Shown: positions 41,080-49,713, counted from the stretch's first letter. The stretch: 64,000 nt of DNA from Ferdinandcohnia salidurans (GCF_042680725.1 NZ_JBHUEK010000018.1:124001-188000), one strand, 5' to 3'. The notes: generated from the sequence alone by a model not told the origin. Made by a program: numbers and translations.

Positions 41080-41403
41080 ATGGCTACAATAAAAATCGAA
41101 AAGAATGATCTAATTCTTGAAGCGGGACTTGAAGATTTAAAAACAATCATTGATGAAGCAACAGCTAATATTGATGTATATAAAGAAGAAATTGCCGTTA
41201 TTTATGAGAAAATGCCAAAGTTTGATTATGTCTATTTTTGCTTTTATGCGTACTCCACCTATCGTCTGTTAGAAAACGCCCTGAAATTCAACACAGATGA
41301 AGTTGGTCATTTTCGCTTAATTGCACCAGAATCCTTTTACTACGCATTCTACGGCATAATCGCAACACTGCATACAGAACACAATCTAAAAATTAAAGCA
41401 TAA
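41080..41403 (+). CDS. Hypothetical protein, about 107 residues
   Basis: No family recognised. The protein starts MATIKIEKNDLILEAGLEDL, is acidic in the middle, and has an aromatic-rich segment (FDYVYFCFYAYSTYRLL). No signal peptide. The ATG at 41080 sits eight bases after GGAGG, which is better than the in-frame ATG at 41047. It is followed by a terminator, so it is probably a single-gene unit. Confidence 0.65.
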   Translation: MATIKIEKNDLILEAGLEDLKTIIDEATANIDVYKEEIAVIYEKMPKFDYVYFCFYAYSTYRLLENALKFNTDEVGHFRLIAPESFYYAFYGIIATLHTEHNLKIKA

Positions 41404-41408
41404 TTCGA

Positions 41409-41436
41409 AAGAGAGCCCTTGAGCTCTTTTTTTTTT
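41409..41436 (+). terminator. Terminator after the hypothetical gene
   Basis: AGAGAGCCCTTGAGCTCT forms a short stem followed by ten or more T. Confidence 0.72.
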
Positions 41437-41464
41437 GGGACGGAGGGACAGGTCCATTGTCCCA
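41437..41464. repeat. GGGACA palindromic repeat, copy 14 (short)
   Basis: GGGACGGAGGGACAGGTCC then ATTGTCCCA; only one hairpin is left. Confidence 0.75.
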
Positions 41465-41603
41465 AAAACCAGTTTGTATAGATCTCCATTTTATTTTACA
41501 TAATACATCAACTTTATTACTTTCCACCAGTCTTTAGACTAGGTGTTTTTTTAATTTTTTTTAAAGGTGTTAATGGGGAATAGCCCATTTTTCAAAAGCT
41601 TTA

Positions 41604-41659
41604 TTGACATATACAGTTAAACTGTATAAAATCAAACTATACAGTCGAACTATATAGTT
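41604..41659 (+). promoter_or_regulatory. Promoter and paired operators of the PadR operon
   Basis: TTGACA at 41604 is followed by the palindrome ATACAGTTAAACTGTAT (41611-41627), overlapping a TATAAA at 41625. A related site, ACTATACAGT...ACTATATAGT, lies at 41636-41658. PadR regulators bind such ATAC/GTAT-type palindromes and repress their own operon. Confidence 0.6.
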
Positions 41660-41681
41660 ATCCTGAATTGAGGCGAAACTT

Positions 41682-42008
41682 ATGAAACGAGATAAAAATA
41701 TTCCACTAACAGAGACAGTTTATTACATTCTTTTGGCGTTAATGGAGCCGGCACATGGGTACTTAATCCTTCAAAAAGTTGAAGAACTTAGTAATGGACA
41801 GGTGAGGATGGCTGCGGGGACTCTATATGGGGCTATCGATAATTTGCTAAAATTGAAGTTTATCGAGCCTGTAGCAAGTGAAGACAGCAGAAGGAAGGTT
41901 TATGTCATTACAGAAACAGGAAAAGAAATGTTGCACCTTGATTTAGAAAGAATGAAGCATATGATTCGAATAACCGAAAAGGCTTTTAAAATTGAAAAAA
42001 AGAGGTGA
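41682..42008 (+). CDS. PadR-family transcriptional regulator
   Basis: 108 residues. Winged helix: LTETVYYILLALMEPAHGYLILQKVEEL, then AAGTLYGAIDNLLKLKFIEPV and SRRKVYVITETGKEML, typical for PadR, plus a short C-terminal dimerisation helix. It probably represses itself and the overlapping DUF2812 gene. Confidence 0.92.
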   Translation: MKRDKNIPLTETVYYILLALMEPAHGYLILQKVEELSNGQVRMAAGTLYGAIDNLLKLKFIEPVASEDSRRKVYVITETGKEMLHLDLERMKHMIRITEKAFKIEKKR

Positions 42009-42012
42009 AGAG

Positions 42013-42624
42013 ATGAGAAAATTAAAGTTTTTCCTGAACTTTGAAAAAGAAGAAACATGGTTAATTGAAATGGCGAAAAGAGGATTTGAATTTGTTGGAA
42101 AGTCATTTACTTATCAATTTCGCACTGCAGAACCCGAAAATGTAAATATAAAAATTGATTACCGAAAATTTAGATCCAAAGAGGATTTTATCGACTATAT
42201 AACTCTTTTCGAGGATTGCGGATGGAAGCATATTGCGGGAACAAAGAGTTCCGGCACACAATATTTTAAAAAGGTGAGTGAAAGTGCGGACGAGGATATT
42301 TTCTCCGACCCTGACTCCAGGGCTTTCCGATATAAAAGACTGTCAAAAATGTACATGACTCTTGCTATCTGTTATTTACCTATTCTTATAGGACTAATTT
42401 CTCAAGATTATTTTTACGCTTCCGCTCTTTTAAATCCAAAGGAACTTTATTATACTCCAGGTTTATGGGAAAAGGCAGGAATGGACTTTTGGGGAGCTTT
42501 TCTATTTGAAACACCATTTGCACTCTTCAGAGCAATAATAGTCTTCTTTTTCCCAATCATGGTAATACTCTACCTTATTTTCAGCATCAAAGCCGACCAA
42601 AACTTTAAAAACACGCTAAAATAG
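42013..42624 (+). CDS. DUF2812 membrane protein
   Basis: About 203 residues. N-terminal soluble part RKLKFFLNFEKEETWLIEMAKRGFEF...YRKFRSKEDFIDYITLFEDCGWKHI is the DUF2812 pattern, followed by two membrane segments (about 115-135 and 175-200). Such proteins are regularly paired with PadR regulators and lack an established function. ATG at 42013 follows AGAGGTGA. Confidence 0.85.
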   Translation: MRKLKFFLNFEKEETWLIEMAKRGFEFVGKSFTYQFRTAEPENVNIKIDYRKFRSKEDFIDYITLFEDCGWKHIAGTKSSGTQYFKKVSESADEDIFSDPDSRAFRYKRLSKMYMTLAICYLPILIGLISQDYFYASALLNPKELYYTPGLWEKAGMDFWGAFLFETPFALFRAIIVFFFPIMVILYLIFSIKADQNFKNTLK

Positions 42625-42652
42625 GTGGGGCAAGTACGTTGTCCCACCATGG
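42624..42652. repeat. GGGACA palindromic repeat, copy 15 (degenerate)
   Basis: GGTGGGGCAAGTACGTTGTCCCACC keeps the outer stem but has lost the central GACAGGTC. It begins right at the DUF2812 stop. Confidence 0.5.
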
Positions 42653-42882
42653 ACCTCGGCGTTGAAACAAGAGGATTTGTCTAAGAATCTTACCGACTAC
42701 AAATAAATTCCTACATCCTATTTTTCAAGCTCCTCATGCACGCATTTGATTAATTGTACAATATAATATCAAAGAACCACTTTGCTTCACCTCGAACAAA
42801 TACGAATGCTTAGGGTGCTACCCTGTTATGCAAAAAATATAGCATTAAAGAACTGGGATTATGTAAAGACTAAGCGAATATA

Positions 42883-42912
42883 TTGGGCTGCGCTCTTTTT
42901 TGGTAGTATAAT
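42883..42912 (+). promoter_or_regulatory. Promoter candidate of the CysJ-like gene
   Basis: TTGGGC, 18 bases, TATAAT. The rest of this 380-bp gap (42653-42880) shows nothing I recognise. Confidence 0.45.
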
Positions 42913-42947
42913 GAAAAAGTGCTGAAAATGTGTCAAAATGCACACAA

Positions 42948-42969
42948 GATAACTTGTACATGTGTTATT
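42948..42969. promoter_or_regulatory. Palindrome downstream of the cysJ promoter, possible operator
   Basis: ATAAC and GTTAT flank the near-palindromic centre TTGTACATGT. The position, between the -10 box and the gene, suits a repressor such as a CymR-type sulfur regulator; that is inference. Confidence 0.35.
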
Positions 42970-43005
42970 CTAACTATATATATAACTGTTGGAGGTTTTT
43001 AGAAA

Positions 43006-44178
43006 ATGCAACGAACTATAGATAACGAAAAAGATCCGAAAAAGCCTGTTCCTGCAACATTTTCAAGAACAAATCCATTTCAAGCAAAAGTTCTTAAGAA
43101 CATCAACTTAAATGGGGAAGGTTCTAGCAAGGAAACTAGACATATTGAACTATCATTAGAAGGTTCAGGATTCTCTTATATTCCTGGTGATACACTTGGA
43201 ATTGCTCCCTCAAATGATCCAGAATTAGTCGCAGCCCTTCTTGAGGAAATGAAGTGGGATGCAGATGAGGTTGTAACAGTTGGTCGTAAAGGCGAAACAT
43301 TGCCGCTTAAAGAAGCATTAATAACGTATTTAGACATCACATTACTTACAAAGAAAATATTACAAGGGGCGGCAGCATTCACAGATAATGAAAAGTTGCA
43401 AAAACTTGTGGAAGATACAGCAGCAATAAAAGAATATTGCGATGGCCGGGACTTACTTGATATGCTCCGTGACTTTGGCCCGTGGAAGGCTTCTGCCCAA
43501 GATATCGTTGCATTATTAAGACAAATGGTACCTAGACTTTATTCCATTGCGAGTAGTTTAGCAGCACATCCAGATGAGGTTCATTTAACAATCGGTGCAG
43601 TGCGTTATACTGCGCACGGTCGTGAACGCAAAGGCGTTTGCTCAGTTCAATGTGCGGAACGAGTTCAGGAAGGCGATACACTTCCAGTCTTTGTTCAAAT
43701 CAATAAACACTTCCATTTACCAGAAGAATTAGATAAAGATATTATCATGGTTGGTCCTGGAACAGGGATTGCGCCATTCCGTTCATTTATCGAAGAGCTT
43801 GCTGTAAATAAGGCAACAGGTCGTTCTTGGTTGTTCTTTGGAGATCAGCATAAAGCGACTGACTACTTGTATCAAGACGAATTGGAAAAATACCAACAAG
43901 ACGGTACTTTGACAAAAATCGATGTTGCTTTCTCACGTGATTCTACTCAAAAAGTATATGTACAGCATAAAATGCTTGAGCATGGCAAAGAATTATTTGA
44001 ATGGATTAACAACGGTGCTTATTTCTATGTTTGTGGAGATAAAGAACATATGGCAAAAGATGTGAATGAAGCCCTTCTCACAATCATTGAACAAGAAGGC
44101 GGCATGGACCGAGAAGCTGCAGAAGCATACCTAAAAGAAATGAAAACACAAGGTCGTTACCTACGCGACGTATATTAA
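43006..44178 (+). CDS. cysJ: Sulfite reductase flavoprotein-like oxidoreductase without flavodoxin domain
   Basis: 390 residues, covering the FAD-binding and connecting domain (RQMVPRLYSIASSL with Arg-X-Tyr-Ser) and the NADPH domain (MVGPGTGIAPFRSFIEE, WLFFGDQHKATDYLYQDE, YFYVCGDKEHMAKDV, ending GRYLRDVY). It is CysJ-like, but the N-terminal flavodoxin domain of about 200 residues found in standard CysJ is missing, and the noncoding gap upstream shows no remnant. Electrons must then pass from FAD to the partner directly or via a separate flavodoxin or ferredoxin. No cysI is nearby. GGAGG precedes the ATG. Confidence 0.87.
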   Translation: MQRTIDNEKDPKKPVPATFSRTNPFQAKVLKNINLNGEGSSKETRHIELSLEGSGFSYIPGDTLGIAPSNDPELVAALLEEMKWDADEVVTVGRKGETLPLKEALITYLDITLLTKKILQGAAAFTDNEKLQKLVEDTAAIKEYCDGRDLLDMLRDFGPWKASAQDIVALLRQMVPRLYSIASSLAAHPDEVHLTIGAVRYTAHGRERKGVCSVQCAERVQEGDTLPVFVQINKHFHLPEELDKDIIMVGPGTGIAPFRSFIEELAVNKATGRSWLFFGDQHKATDYLYQDELEKYQQDGTLTKIDVAFSRDSTQKVYVQHKMLEHGKELFEWINNGAYFYVCGDKEHMAKDVNEALLTIIEQEGGMDREAAEAYLKEMKTQGRYLRDVY

Positions 44179-44190
44179 TAGAGAGTTTAC

Positions 44191-44222
44191 GAAACCCTTC
44201 GCACTTGGCGAGGGGTTTTTTC
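44191..44222 (+). terminator. Terminator after the CysJ-like gene
   Basis: AAACCCTTCGC pairs with GCGAGGGGTT, followed by six T. Confidence 0.8.
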
Positions 44223-44246
44223 GTGGCCTATACCTCTGGATATGCC

Positions 44247-44275
44247 TGGGACAAGGGACCTGTCCCTGTGACCCA
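44247..44275. repeat. GGGACA palindromic repeat, copy 16 (single unit)
   Basis: GGGACAAGGGACCTGTCCC then TGTGACCCA and a T tract. This is the second-half type unit. Confidence 0.78.
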
Positions 44276-44347
44276 TTTTTTATTGTGGTGTTACATAGTT
44301 GGTGTTAAAATATGGTTAAGTAACATTGGTAATTGGAGGAAAATCCT

Positions 44348-44911
44348 ATGGAGTTTGTTGAACCTATAAAAAAGGTTGCTGATATTAAGGTTATGAAGGA
44401 AGTATTGAGTCAACATTCGCAGCGGGATTTGTTGTTCTTTGTCTTTGGGATCAATACGGGGATGAGGGTTAGTGAATTGCTTTCTTTAAAAGTCAATGAT
44501 ATCTGGGATGGGAAGGATATAAAAGAATTTGTTTCGATAGAAGGTTCTTCCACGGATGAAGTAACTGACTTCTATATTAATCTTAGTGTGAAAACAGAAT
44601 TAAGGAAGTATTTAAACCAAGTTAATTTGGAGGAGAGTGATTATCTATTTAAATCAAAAAAGCATGATAAGCCGATTACTCGTCAGCAAGCGTATCGAAT
44701 TATTAATCATGCGGCAAAAGAGGTGGGGATTCCAGGGAAAATCGGTACCCACACTTTAAGAAAAACCTTTGGGTATCATGCATATCGAAAGGGGATTGCC
44801 GTTTCCATCCTATCAAAAATTTATCGCCACCAATCCTCTGCAGAAACGCTACATTACATCGGTATTGATAAAAATGAAAAATATATTATAAAAGTGGACG
44901 TTAATCTGTAA
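44348..44911 (+). CDS. Small tyrosine recombinase (catalytic domain only)
   Basis: About 188 residues. Catalytic residues can be traced: Arg in NTGMRVSELLSL, His-X-X-Arg in GTHTLRKTFGYHAY, the later His in YRHQSSAETLHYIG and the nucleophile Tyr in HYIG. The usual N-terminal core-binding domain of phage and Xer recombinases is missing, as in a set of small stand-alone integrases found in Bacillus. ATG at 44348 follows GGAGG. No attachment sites or phage genes are nearby. Confidence 0.82.
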   Translation: MEFVEPIKKVADIKVMKEVLSQHSQRDLLFFVFGINTGMRVSELLSLKVNDIWDGKDIKEFVSIEGSSTDEVTDFYINLSVKTELRKYLNQVNLEESDYLFKSKKHDKPITRQQAYRIINHAAKEVGIPGKIGTHTLRKTFGYHAYRKGIAVSILSKIYRHQSSAETLHYIGIDKNEKYIIKVDVNL

Positions 44912-45000
44912 TCCAAAATTTAATATGAACCGCCATTTTTTTGTAATTAAGATATTGTTTTCAGGTTAACCCAAATCTAATAGAAAGGAATGAGCTAAAA

Positions 45001-46491
45001 TTGCATGTATTAGTTTCTAAACTTGTAGAAGTTTTGTATGCTGTTCTCCCCATTACAGCCATCGTCTTGATACTAAACTTTACGTTGGTTCACTTAGATA
45101 TGACACTAATAATTCGCTTTATCATTGGAGCGATTTTAATCATTATTGGATTGTCTATCTTTTTATTTGGAGTCGATCTTGGAATTACGCCAATTGGCCA
45201 GTCGATGGGAGCAAGTATTGCAAAGTCTAATAGAATTTGGATCGTGGTGATAGCTGGATTAGCGCTAGGATTCTTCATCTCAATTGCTGAACCTGATTTA
45301 CATATCCTCGCCGGACAGGTTGATCTTGTTACATCCGGATTAATTTCTAAGAGCAGTCTTGTTGTGATTGTTTCAATTGGCATTGGTGCTTTAATTGCGG
45401 TTGGTCTTTCCAGAATTGTTTACAACTTTCCTTTATATAAATTGTTATCCATCTTGTATTTACTCATCTTTGTACTCGCCATATTTACATCTCCAGAATT
45501 TTTAGCCATATCATTTGACGCTTCAGGAGCAACCACTGGTGCCTTGACCGTTCCGTTTATTTTAGCTCTTGCTTTAGGGGTTTCTACGCTAAAAAAGGAT
45601 AGTAAAGCGTCTGAAAAAGATAGCTTTGGACTGGTCGCCGTAGCTTCTACAGGGGCGATTATCTCTGTCATGATCATGAACATCATTGCTAAAACGGATA
45701 AAATCTCAGGTAGTTTGGAAGACTCTGAGGTTTCAAGCTCTATTATTGGACCTTTCCTGCATAAATTTCCAATCATAGCGTTTGAAATCATTATTGCGTT
45801 ACTACCTATCTTACTTCTTTTTCTTATCTTTCAAAAAATCTCATTTAAGAAGTCTAAGAAAGCAGTTCGGAAAATTTTAATGGGGCTTTTATTCACATTT
45901 ATTGGACTTGTCCTGTTTTTAGTTGGAGTGAATGCCGGATTTATGGATGTCGGTACCGCAGTTGGGTACAGTATTGCATCTTTAGACAGTAAAGCATATC
46001 TTGTTATAGTAGCTTTTATCTTGGGGCTTGTAACAATATTGGCAGAACCTGCTGTTCACGTGTTGACACATCAAATAGAAGATGTTACAAGTGGGTATGT
46101 ACCGAGAAAGACGGTCATGTTTTCTTTATCCATAGGAGTAGGCATTGCGGTCGCGTTGTCGATACTGAGAATATTAATTCCCGAACTACAGTTATGGCAT
46201 TATCTTCTACCTGGGTATATGATTGCTATAGCGATGACTTATTTCGTACCGAAACTATTCGTGGGGATTGCCTTTGATTCAGGTGGTGTTGCCTCTGGTC
46301 CAATGACAGCCACTTTTATCTTGGCGTTCATTCAAGGTGCAGCAGAGGCAATTGAAGGTGCCAATGTCCTAATTGATGGATTTGGAATGATTGCGATGGT
46401 AGCGTTAACACCATTAATTGCTTTACAGGTGTTAGGATTTGTATTTAAATTAAAATCAAAAAAAGGAGGACTGGAGAAGAATGTTGGGTAA
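45001..46491 (+). CDS. DUF1538 membrane protein, internally duplicated
   Basis: 496 residues, about 12-14 membrane segments in two homologous halves. Matching motifs: FLFGVDLGITPIGQSMG and FLVGVNAGFMDVGTAVG; AEPDLHILAGQVDLVTSG and AEPAVHVLTHQIEDVTSG; SFDASGATTGALTVPFILA and AFDSGGVASGPMTATFILA. Each half contains Asp/Glu/His and Gly residues in a membrane setting, as expected of a channel or carrier. The family's function is unknown. The 3' end overlaps the PII-protein gene by 11 bp, suggesting a PII-controlled transporter. The TTG start follows AAAGGAATGAG. Confidence 0.87.
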   Translation: MHVLVSKLVEVLYAVLPITAIVLILNFTLVHLDMTLIIRFIIGAILIIIGLSIFLFGVDLGITPIGQSMGASIAKSNRIWIVVIAGLALGFFISIAEPDLHILAGQVDLVTSGLISKSSLVVIVSIGIGALIAVGLSRIVYNFPLYKLLSILYLLIFVLAIFTSPEFLAISFDASGATTGALTVPFILALALGVSTLKKDSKASEKDSFGLVAVASTGAIISVMIMNIIAKTDKISGSLEDSEVSSSIIGPFLHKFPIIAFEIIIALLPILLLFLIFQKISFKKSKKAVRKILMGLLFTFIGLVLFLVGVNAGFMDVGTAVGYSIASLDSKAYLVIVAFILGLVTILAEPAVHVLTHQIEDVTSGYVPRKTVMFSLSIGVGIAVALSILRILIPELQLWHYLLPGYMIAIAMTYFVPKLFVGIAFDSGGVASGPMTATFILAFIQGAAEAIEGANVLIDGFGMIAMVALTPLIALQVLGFVFKLKSKKGGLEKNVG

Positions 46492-47149
46492 TTCTGAATC
46501 AGCCGACTTTGAACTGGTTTGCATTATTGTAAATCATGGTATGGGAAGTAAAATCATGCAAACAGCTAAGAAAAACGGGATATCAGGGGGCACAGTGTTG
46601 TTAGGTATAGGCACGATAAAAAACCGCCTCTTAGAATTCTTAGCTTTAAACGATGTTCGAAAAGAAATTGTCTTAATGGTTTCTAATAGTAAGATAGCGG
46701 AACAAGCGCTAGATCAACTCGATAAAAAATTTAAATTCTCAAAACCCAATCATGGCATAGCATTTACGACTTCTGTTGGTCATATTGTTGGAGCAAGTAG
46801 CTGTAAAAGTGGAGAAATAAAAGAAGAGGAAGGTGCTGACAATCCAATGTATCATTCGATTACAGTGATTGTAGAAAAGGGTAATGCGGAAGATGTGATT
46901 GATGCAGCGGTCGAGGCTGGCTCTAAGGGTGGTACAATCATGAATGCAAGAGGTTCTGGAATCCATGAAACAAGTAAACTATTTTCAATGGAAATAGAAC
47001 CGGAAAAAGAGATTGTATTAATTTTATCCGAGTCAGAAAGTACCGATGCAATTGTAGAATCAATTAGGAAAAAAATAAAAATCGATGAACCAGGTAATGG
47101 GATCATTTTTATACAAGATGTTAAAAAAACGTACGGAATCTATAAATAA
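46481..47149 (+). CDS. Tandem PII-like nitrogen-regulator-type protein
   Basis: 222 residues in two PII-like ferredoxin folds, about 10-105 and 118-220: FELVCIIVNHGMGSKIMQTAKKNGISGGTVLLG, then SITVIVEKGNAEDVIDAAVEAGSKGGTIMNARG and VLILSESESTDAIVESI. PII proteins sense ATP/ADP and 2-oxoglutarate and gate partner membrane proteins. The gene overlaps the DUF1538 gene, so it is its likely regulator. The second half keeps the glycine-rich nucleotide loop best. A terminator follows. Confidence 0.87.
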   Translation: MLGNSESADFELVCIIVNHGMGSKIMQTAKKNGISGGTVLLGIGTIKNRLLEFLALNDVRKEIVLMVSNSKIAEQALDQLDKKFKFSKPNHGIAFTTSVGHIVGASSCKSGEIKEEEGADNPMYHSITVIVEKGNAEDVIDAAVEAGSKGGTIMNARGSGIHETSKLFSMEIEPEKEIVLILSESESTDAIVESIRKKIKIDEPGNGIIFIQDVKKTYGIYK

Positions 47150-47156
47150 AATGAGG

Positions 47157-47200
47157 TGCCAGCACTGACGTGTTAAAGAGTCGGGGCTGGCACTTTTTTA
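47157..47200 (+). terminator. Terminator after the PII gene
   Basis: GTGCCAGC pairs with GCTGGCAC over a 21-base loop, followed by T's. Confidence 0.82.
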
Positions 47201-47301
47201 TTTTAAAAAAGCAATTAAAAAGTTAGTTGTCTCACTATACAAAGTATATTGAATATGATTTAATGAATGTGTAGGTATCATAAAAGTTACTGGAGGCTGT
47301 T

Positions 47302-48291
47302 ATGGTGAAAAACACGAAACCTAATGAACCAATCGTTACACATATTTTTACAGCAGATCCTTCTGCACACGTTTTTGAAGGGAAACTTTATATTTATCCG
47401 TCACATGACCTTGAACACGATGAACCGTCAAATGATAATGGGGACCAATATAAAATGGAAGATTACCACGTTTTATCCATGGAGGATATGGAAGGACCTA
47501 TTGTAGACCATGGGGAAGTACTTCATGTAAAGGATGTACCATGGGCAAGTAAGCAAATGTGGGCACCAGATGCAGCTTACAAAAATGGCAAGTACTATTT
47601 TTATTTTCCGGCACGAGACAAGGAAGATATTTTCAGAATTGGGGTTGCGACAGGAAATAGCCCAGCTGGACCGTTTACACCAGAGGAAAATTATATACCA
47701 GGAAGCTTTAGTATCGACCCGGCTGTTTTTGTAGATGAAAATGATAGCGCTTATATGTATTTCGGAGGACTTTGGGGTGGACAGCTTGAAAAATGGCAAA
47801 CAGGTTCATTTAAAGCTGAGGTTACAGAAGGACCAGCTCCTACAGAACCTGCATTAGGACCGATCTTCGCTGAATTAAATGATGATATGCTTACTTTTAA
47901 AAGTGAGCCAAAGGAAATTTCAATTGTTGATGAAGATGGAAACCCAATATTAGCAGGTGATGAAGACCGTCGATATTTTGAAGGACCATGGGTTCATAAA
48001 TACAATGGACTTTACTATCTATCCTATTCAACAGGTTCAACACATAAAATTGTATACGCTGTCAGTGAAAATCCACAAGGACCATTTGTGTTCAAGGGGA
48101 CCATTCTTAAGCCAGTCATAGGTTGGACAACCCATCATTCAATTGTCCAATTTAAGGATAAGTGGTATCTTTTCTACCATGACTGCTCTTTATCAAATGG
48201 GATTAACCATAAGCGCAGTGTTAAATTTACAGAACTTAAATACAACGAAGATGGGACAATCCAAACGATTGATCCATATGGAGATAAATAA
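47302..48291 (+). CDS. Glycoside hydrolase family 43 (xylosidase/arabinofuranosidase-like)
   Basis: 329 residues, five-blade propeller without signal peptide, so cytosolic. Family 43 acids are visible: Asp in IFTADPSAHVFEGKLY, Asp in SIDPAVFVDENDSAY and Glu in RYFEGPWVHKYNGLYYL; APDAAYKNGKYYFYFPA and YFGGLWGGQLEKW are further blade motifs. It would release xylose or arabinose from imported short oligosaccharides, in keeping with the xyl genes that follow. TGGAGG precedes the ATG. A terminator follows. Confidence 0.9.
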   Translation: MVKNTKPNEPIVTHIFTADPSAHVFEGKLYIYPSHDLEHDEPSNDNGDQYKMEDYHVLSMEDMEGPIVDHGEVLHVKDVPWASKQMWAPDAAYKNGKYYFYFPARDKEDIFRIGVATGNSPAGPFTPEENYIPGSFSIDPAVFVDENDSAYMYFGGLWGGQLEKWQTGSFKAEVTEGPAPTEPALGPIFAELNDDMLTFKSEPKEISIVDEDGNPILAGDEDRRYFEGPWVHKYNGLYYLSYSTGSTHKIVYAVSENPQGPFVFKGTILKPVIGWTTHHSIVQFKDKWYLFYHDCSLSNGINHKRSVKFTELKYNEDGTIQTIDPYGDK

Positions 48292-48296
48292 TGTAG

Positions 48297-48330
48297 AGAT
48301 TCGACAGGAGAGCCTGTCGAATTTTTTTTA
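48297..48330 (+). terminator. Terminator after the GH43 gene
   Basis: GATTCGACAGG pairs with CCTGTCGAATT over a four-base loop, followed by T's. Confidence 0.85.
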
Positions 48331-48332
48331 TA

Positions 48333-48360
48333 AAAAAAGCCCTGCTATTAAAAGCAGGGG
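48333..48360 (-). terminator. Terminator after xylR (minus strand)
   Basis: CCCTGCTATTAAAAGCAGGG stem with seven T on the minus strand, about 20 bp after the xylR stop. Confidence 0.83.
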
Positions 48361-48379
48361 AGAGATGTGAGACAGTTTC

Positions 48380-49525
48380 CTAACCTTTGATAAAGTTGTC
48401 TACAGCGAAGGCCGATACACCTAATGAAGTTGAGTATTTTCCAAGTTTTGAAAAGTTGAGTTGCAAGTCGTTTTGGTGGAATGCGAGTGTGTGTTTTTCA
48501 ATCGTATCCCGGATAGGTGCTTCGATCCATTCTTTCGCTAAGGCTAGTCGATTTCCGATGATGACTTGTTCTGGGTTAAACGTATTAATGATATTATTAA
48601 TTCCAAGTCCTAGATAGTTTCCGATCTCTTCAAAGAGATGCTTCGCTTTTTCGTCACCATTCTTCGCTAACTCAATTAGCACTTCCAGTGATTCAATACT
48701 AGGGTCAGACATTTCCAATAATGCCTGCTCTGATGCATAAGCTTCCCAGCATCCGCGACTGCCACAGTTACAACGCTTGCCGTTCATGTCAATAATCATA
48801 TGGCCCATTTCACCGGAGAATCCATTTATTCCTTTATAAAGCTGCCTGTTAACAATGATTCCGACACCAATTCCTATACCAGCGCTGATATAAAGAATGT
48901 TTTCATGGTTTTGCCCTAAACCAAAATTCTGTTCACCAACAGCCCCGGCGTTTGCTTCGTTTTCAATAATAACGGGAACACTGTAGAGTTTTTCAAGCTC
49001 TTCTTTTAATTGGATATTACTCCATCCAAGATTCGGTGCTAGCAGGACGGCCCCCTCATTATTAACAATTCCCGGTACACCAACTCCGATGCCGACAATT
49101 CCGTACCTGCTCTTTGGCATTTCATCCATTAACGACTGAATCATGTTTTGTAAAATATCCATGATTGACGCATAAGTAGTACGGCTCAATGTTTGACTTT
49201 TTTCAATTAAAATAGTCCCTTTTAAATCGGTAAGGACAGATAGCACATAGTTCACTCCGATATCGATTCCAATTGCATAACCGGCGTCCTTATTGAAGTG
49301 AAGGATAACGGGACGGCGTCCTCCACTAGAGACACCTGGTCCTGATTCAAAAAGTAAATCTTCCTCTAATAGTTCAGTAACCAAAGTTGAAACTGTTGTT
49401 TTATTTAAGCCTGAAATCTGAGCAATGTCCGCACGTGAGATTGGCTCATTTTCCATAATTAATTGTAAGACGAGTGCTTTATTATTTTTTTTAACAACCT
49501 GTTGATTCCATGTCATCGTTCTCAA
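48380..49525 (-). CDS. xylR: XylR, ROK-family xylose repressor
   Basis: 381 residues. N-terminal winged helix (VLQLIMENEPISRADIAQISGLNKTTVSTLVTELL) and a ROK sugar-kinase-like domain with GIDIGVNYV, GVGVPGIVNNEG, IENEANAGAVGE and the zinc site CNCGSRGCWE. It represses xylAB in the absence of xylose; xylose or glucose-related sugars modulate it. Divergently transcribed from xylA. The TTG at 49525 lies nine bases after AAGGAG; ATG at 49516 is the alternative. Confidence 0.93.
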   Translation of the reverse strand: MRTMTWNQQVVKKNNKALVLQLIMENEPISRADIAQISGLNKTTVSTLVTELLEEDLLFESGPGVSSGGRRPVILHFNKDAGYAIGIDIGVNYVLSVLTDLKGTILIEKSQTLSRTTYASIMDILQNMIQSLMDEMPKSRYGIVGIGVGVPGIVNNEGAVLLAPNLGWSNIQLKEELEKLYSVPVIIENEANAGAVGEQNFGLGQNHENILYISAGIGIGVGIIVNRQLYKGINGFSGEMGHMIIDMNGKRCNCGSRGCWEAYASEQALLEMSDPSIESLEVLIELAKNGDEKAKHLFEEIGNYLGLGINNIINTFNPEQVIIGNRLALAKEWIEAPIRDTIEKHTLAFHQNDLQLNFSKLGKYSTSLGVSAFAVDNFIKG

Positions 49526-49670
49526 TGATTATAACTCCTTATGTTGTATTGTATTTATTTTATCATAAAACTTAGTATGGTGAATATACGAATGTAAAAC
49601 TTAGTATAAATAGGGGATTAGAGACTAAAATATGCTAACTTAAACAAAAAATAAAATAATTTTCGACATA

Positions 49671-49697
49671 CTTAGTTTATCGTATAGACAAACTATG
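49671..49697. promoter_or_regulatory. XylR operator (xylO)
   Basis: CTTAGTTTATCG...AGACAAACTATG is an inverted repeat with TTAGTTT/AAACTA arms, closely like known Bacillus xylO. Its right arm overlaps the -35 box of the xylA promoter. Two ACTTAGTAT half-sites recur at 49570 and 49599 near xylR. Confidence 0.8.
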
Positions 49698-49713
49698 TAA
49701 GCGGTGCTATAAT
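49685..49713 (+). promoter_or_regulatory. Sigma-A promoter of xylAB
   Basis: TAGACA, 17 bases, TATAAT, overlapping xylO. Confidence 0.8.
49696..49709 (+). promoter_or_regulatory. Candidate cre (CcpA) site
   Basis: TGTAAGCGGTGCTA fits the cre consensus with two mismatches near the 3' end and lies between the -35 and -10 boxes of xylA. Confidence 0.45.

Noticed and set aside
44348..44911. Marker of a prophage or integrative element
   Set aside because: Only a small lone recombinase is present; no attachment repeats, structural phage genes or conjugation genes lie around it.
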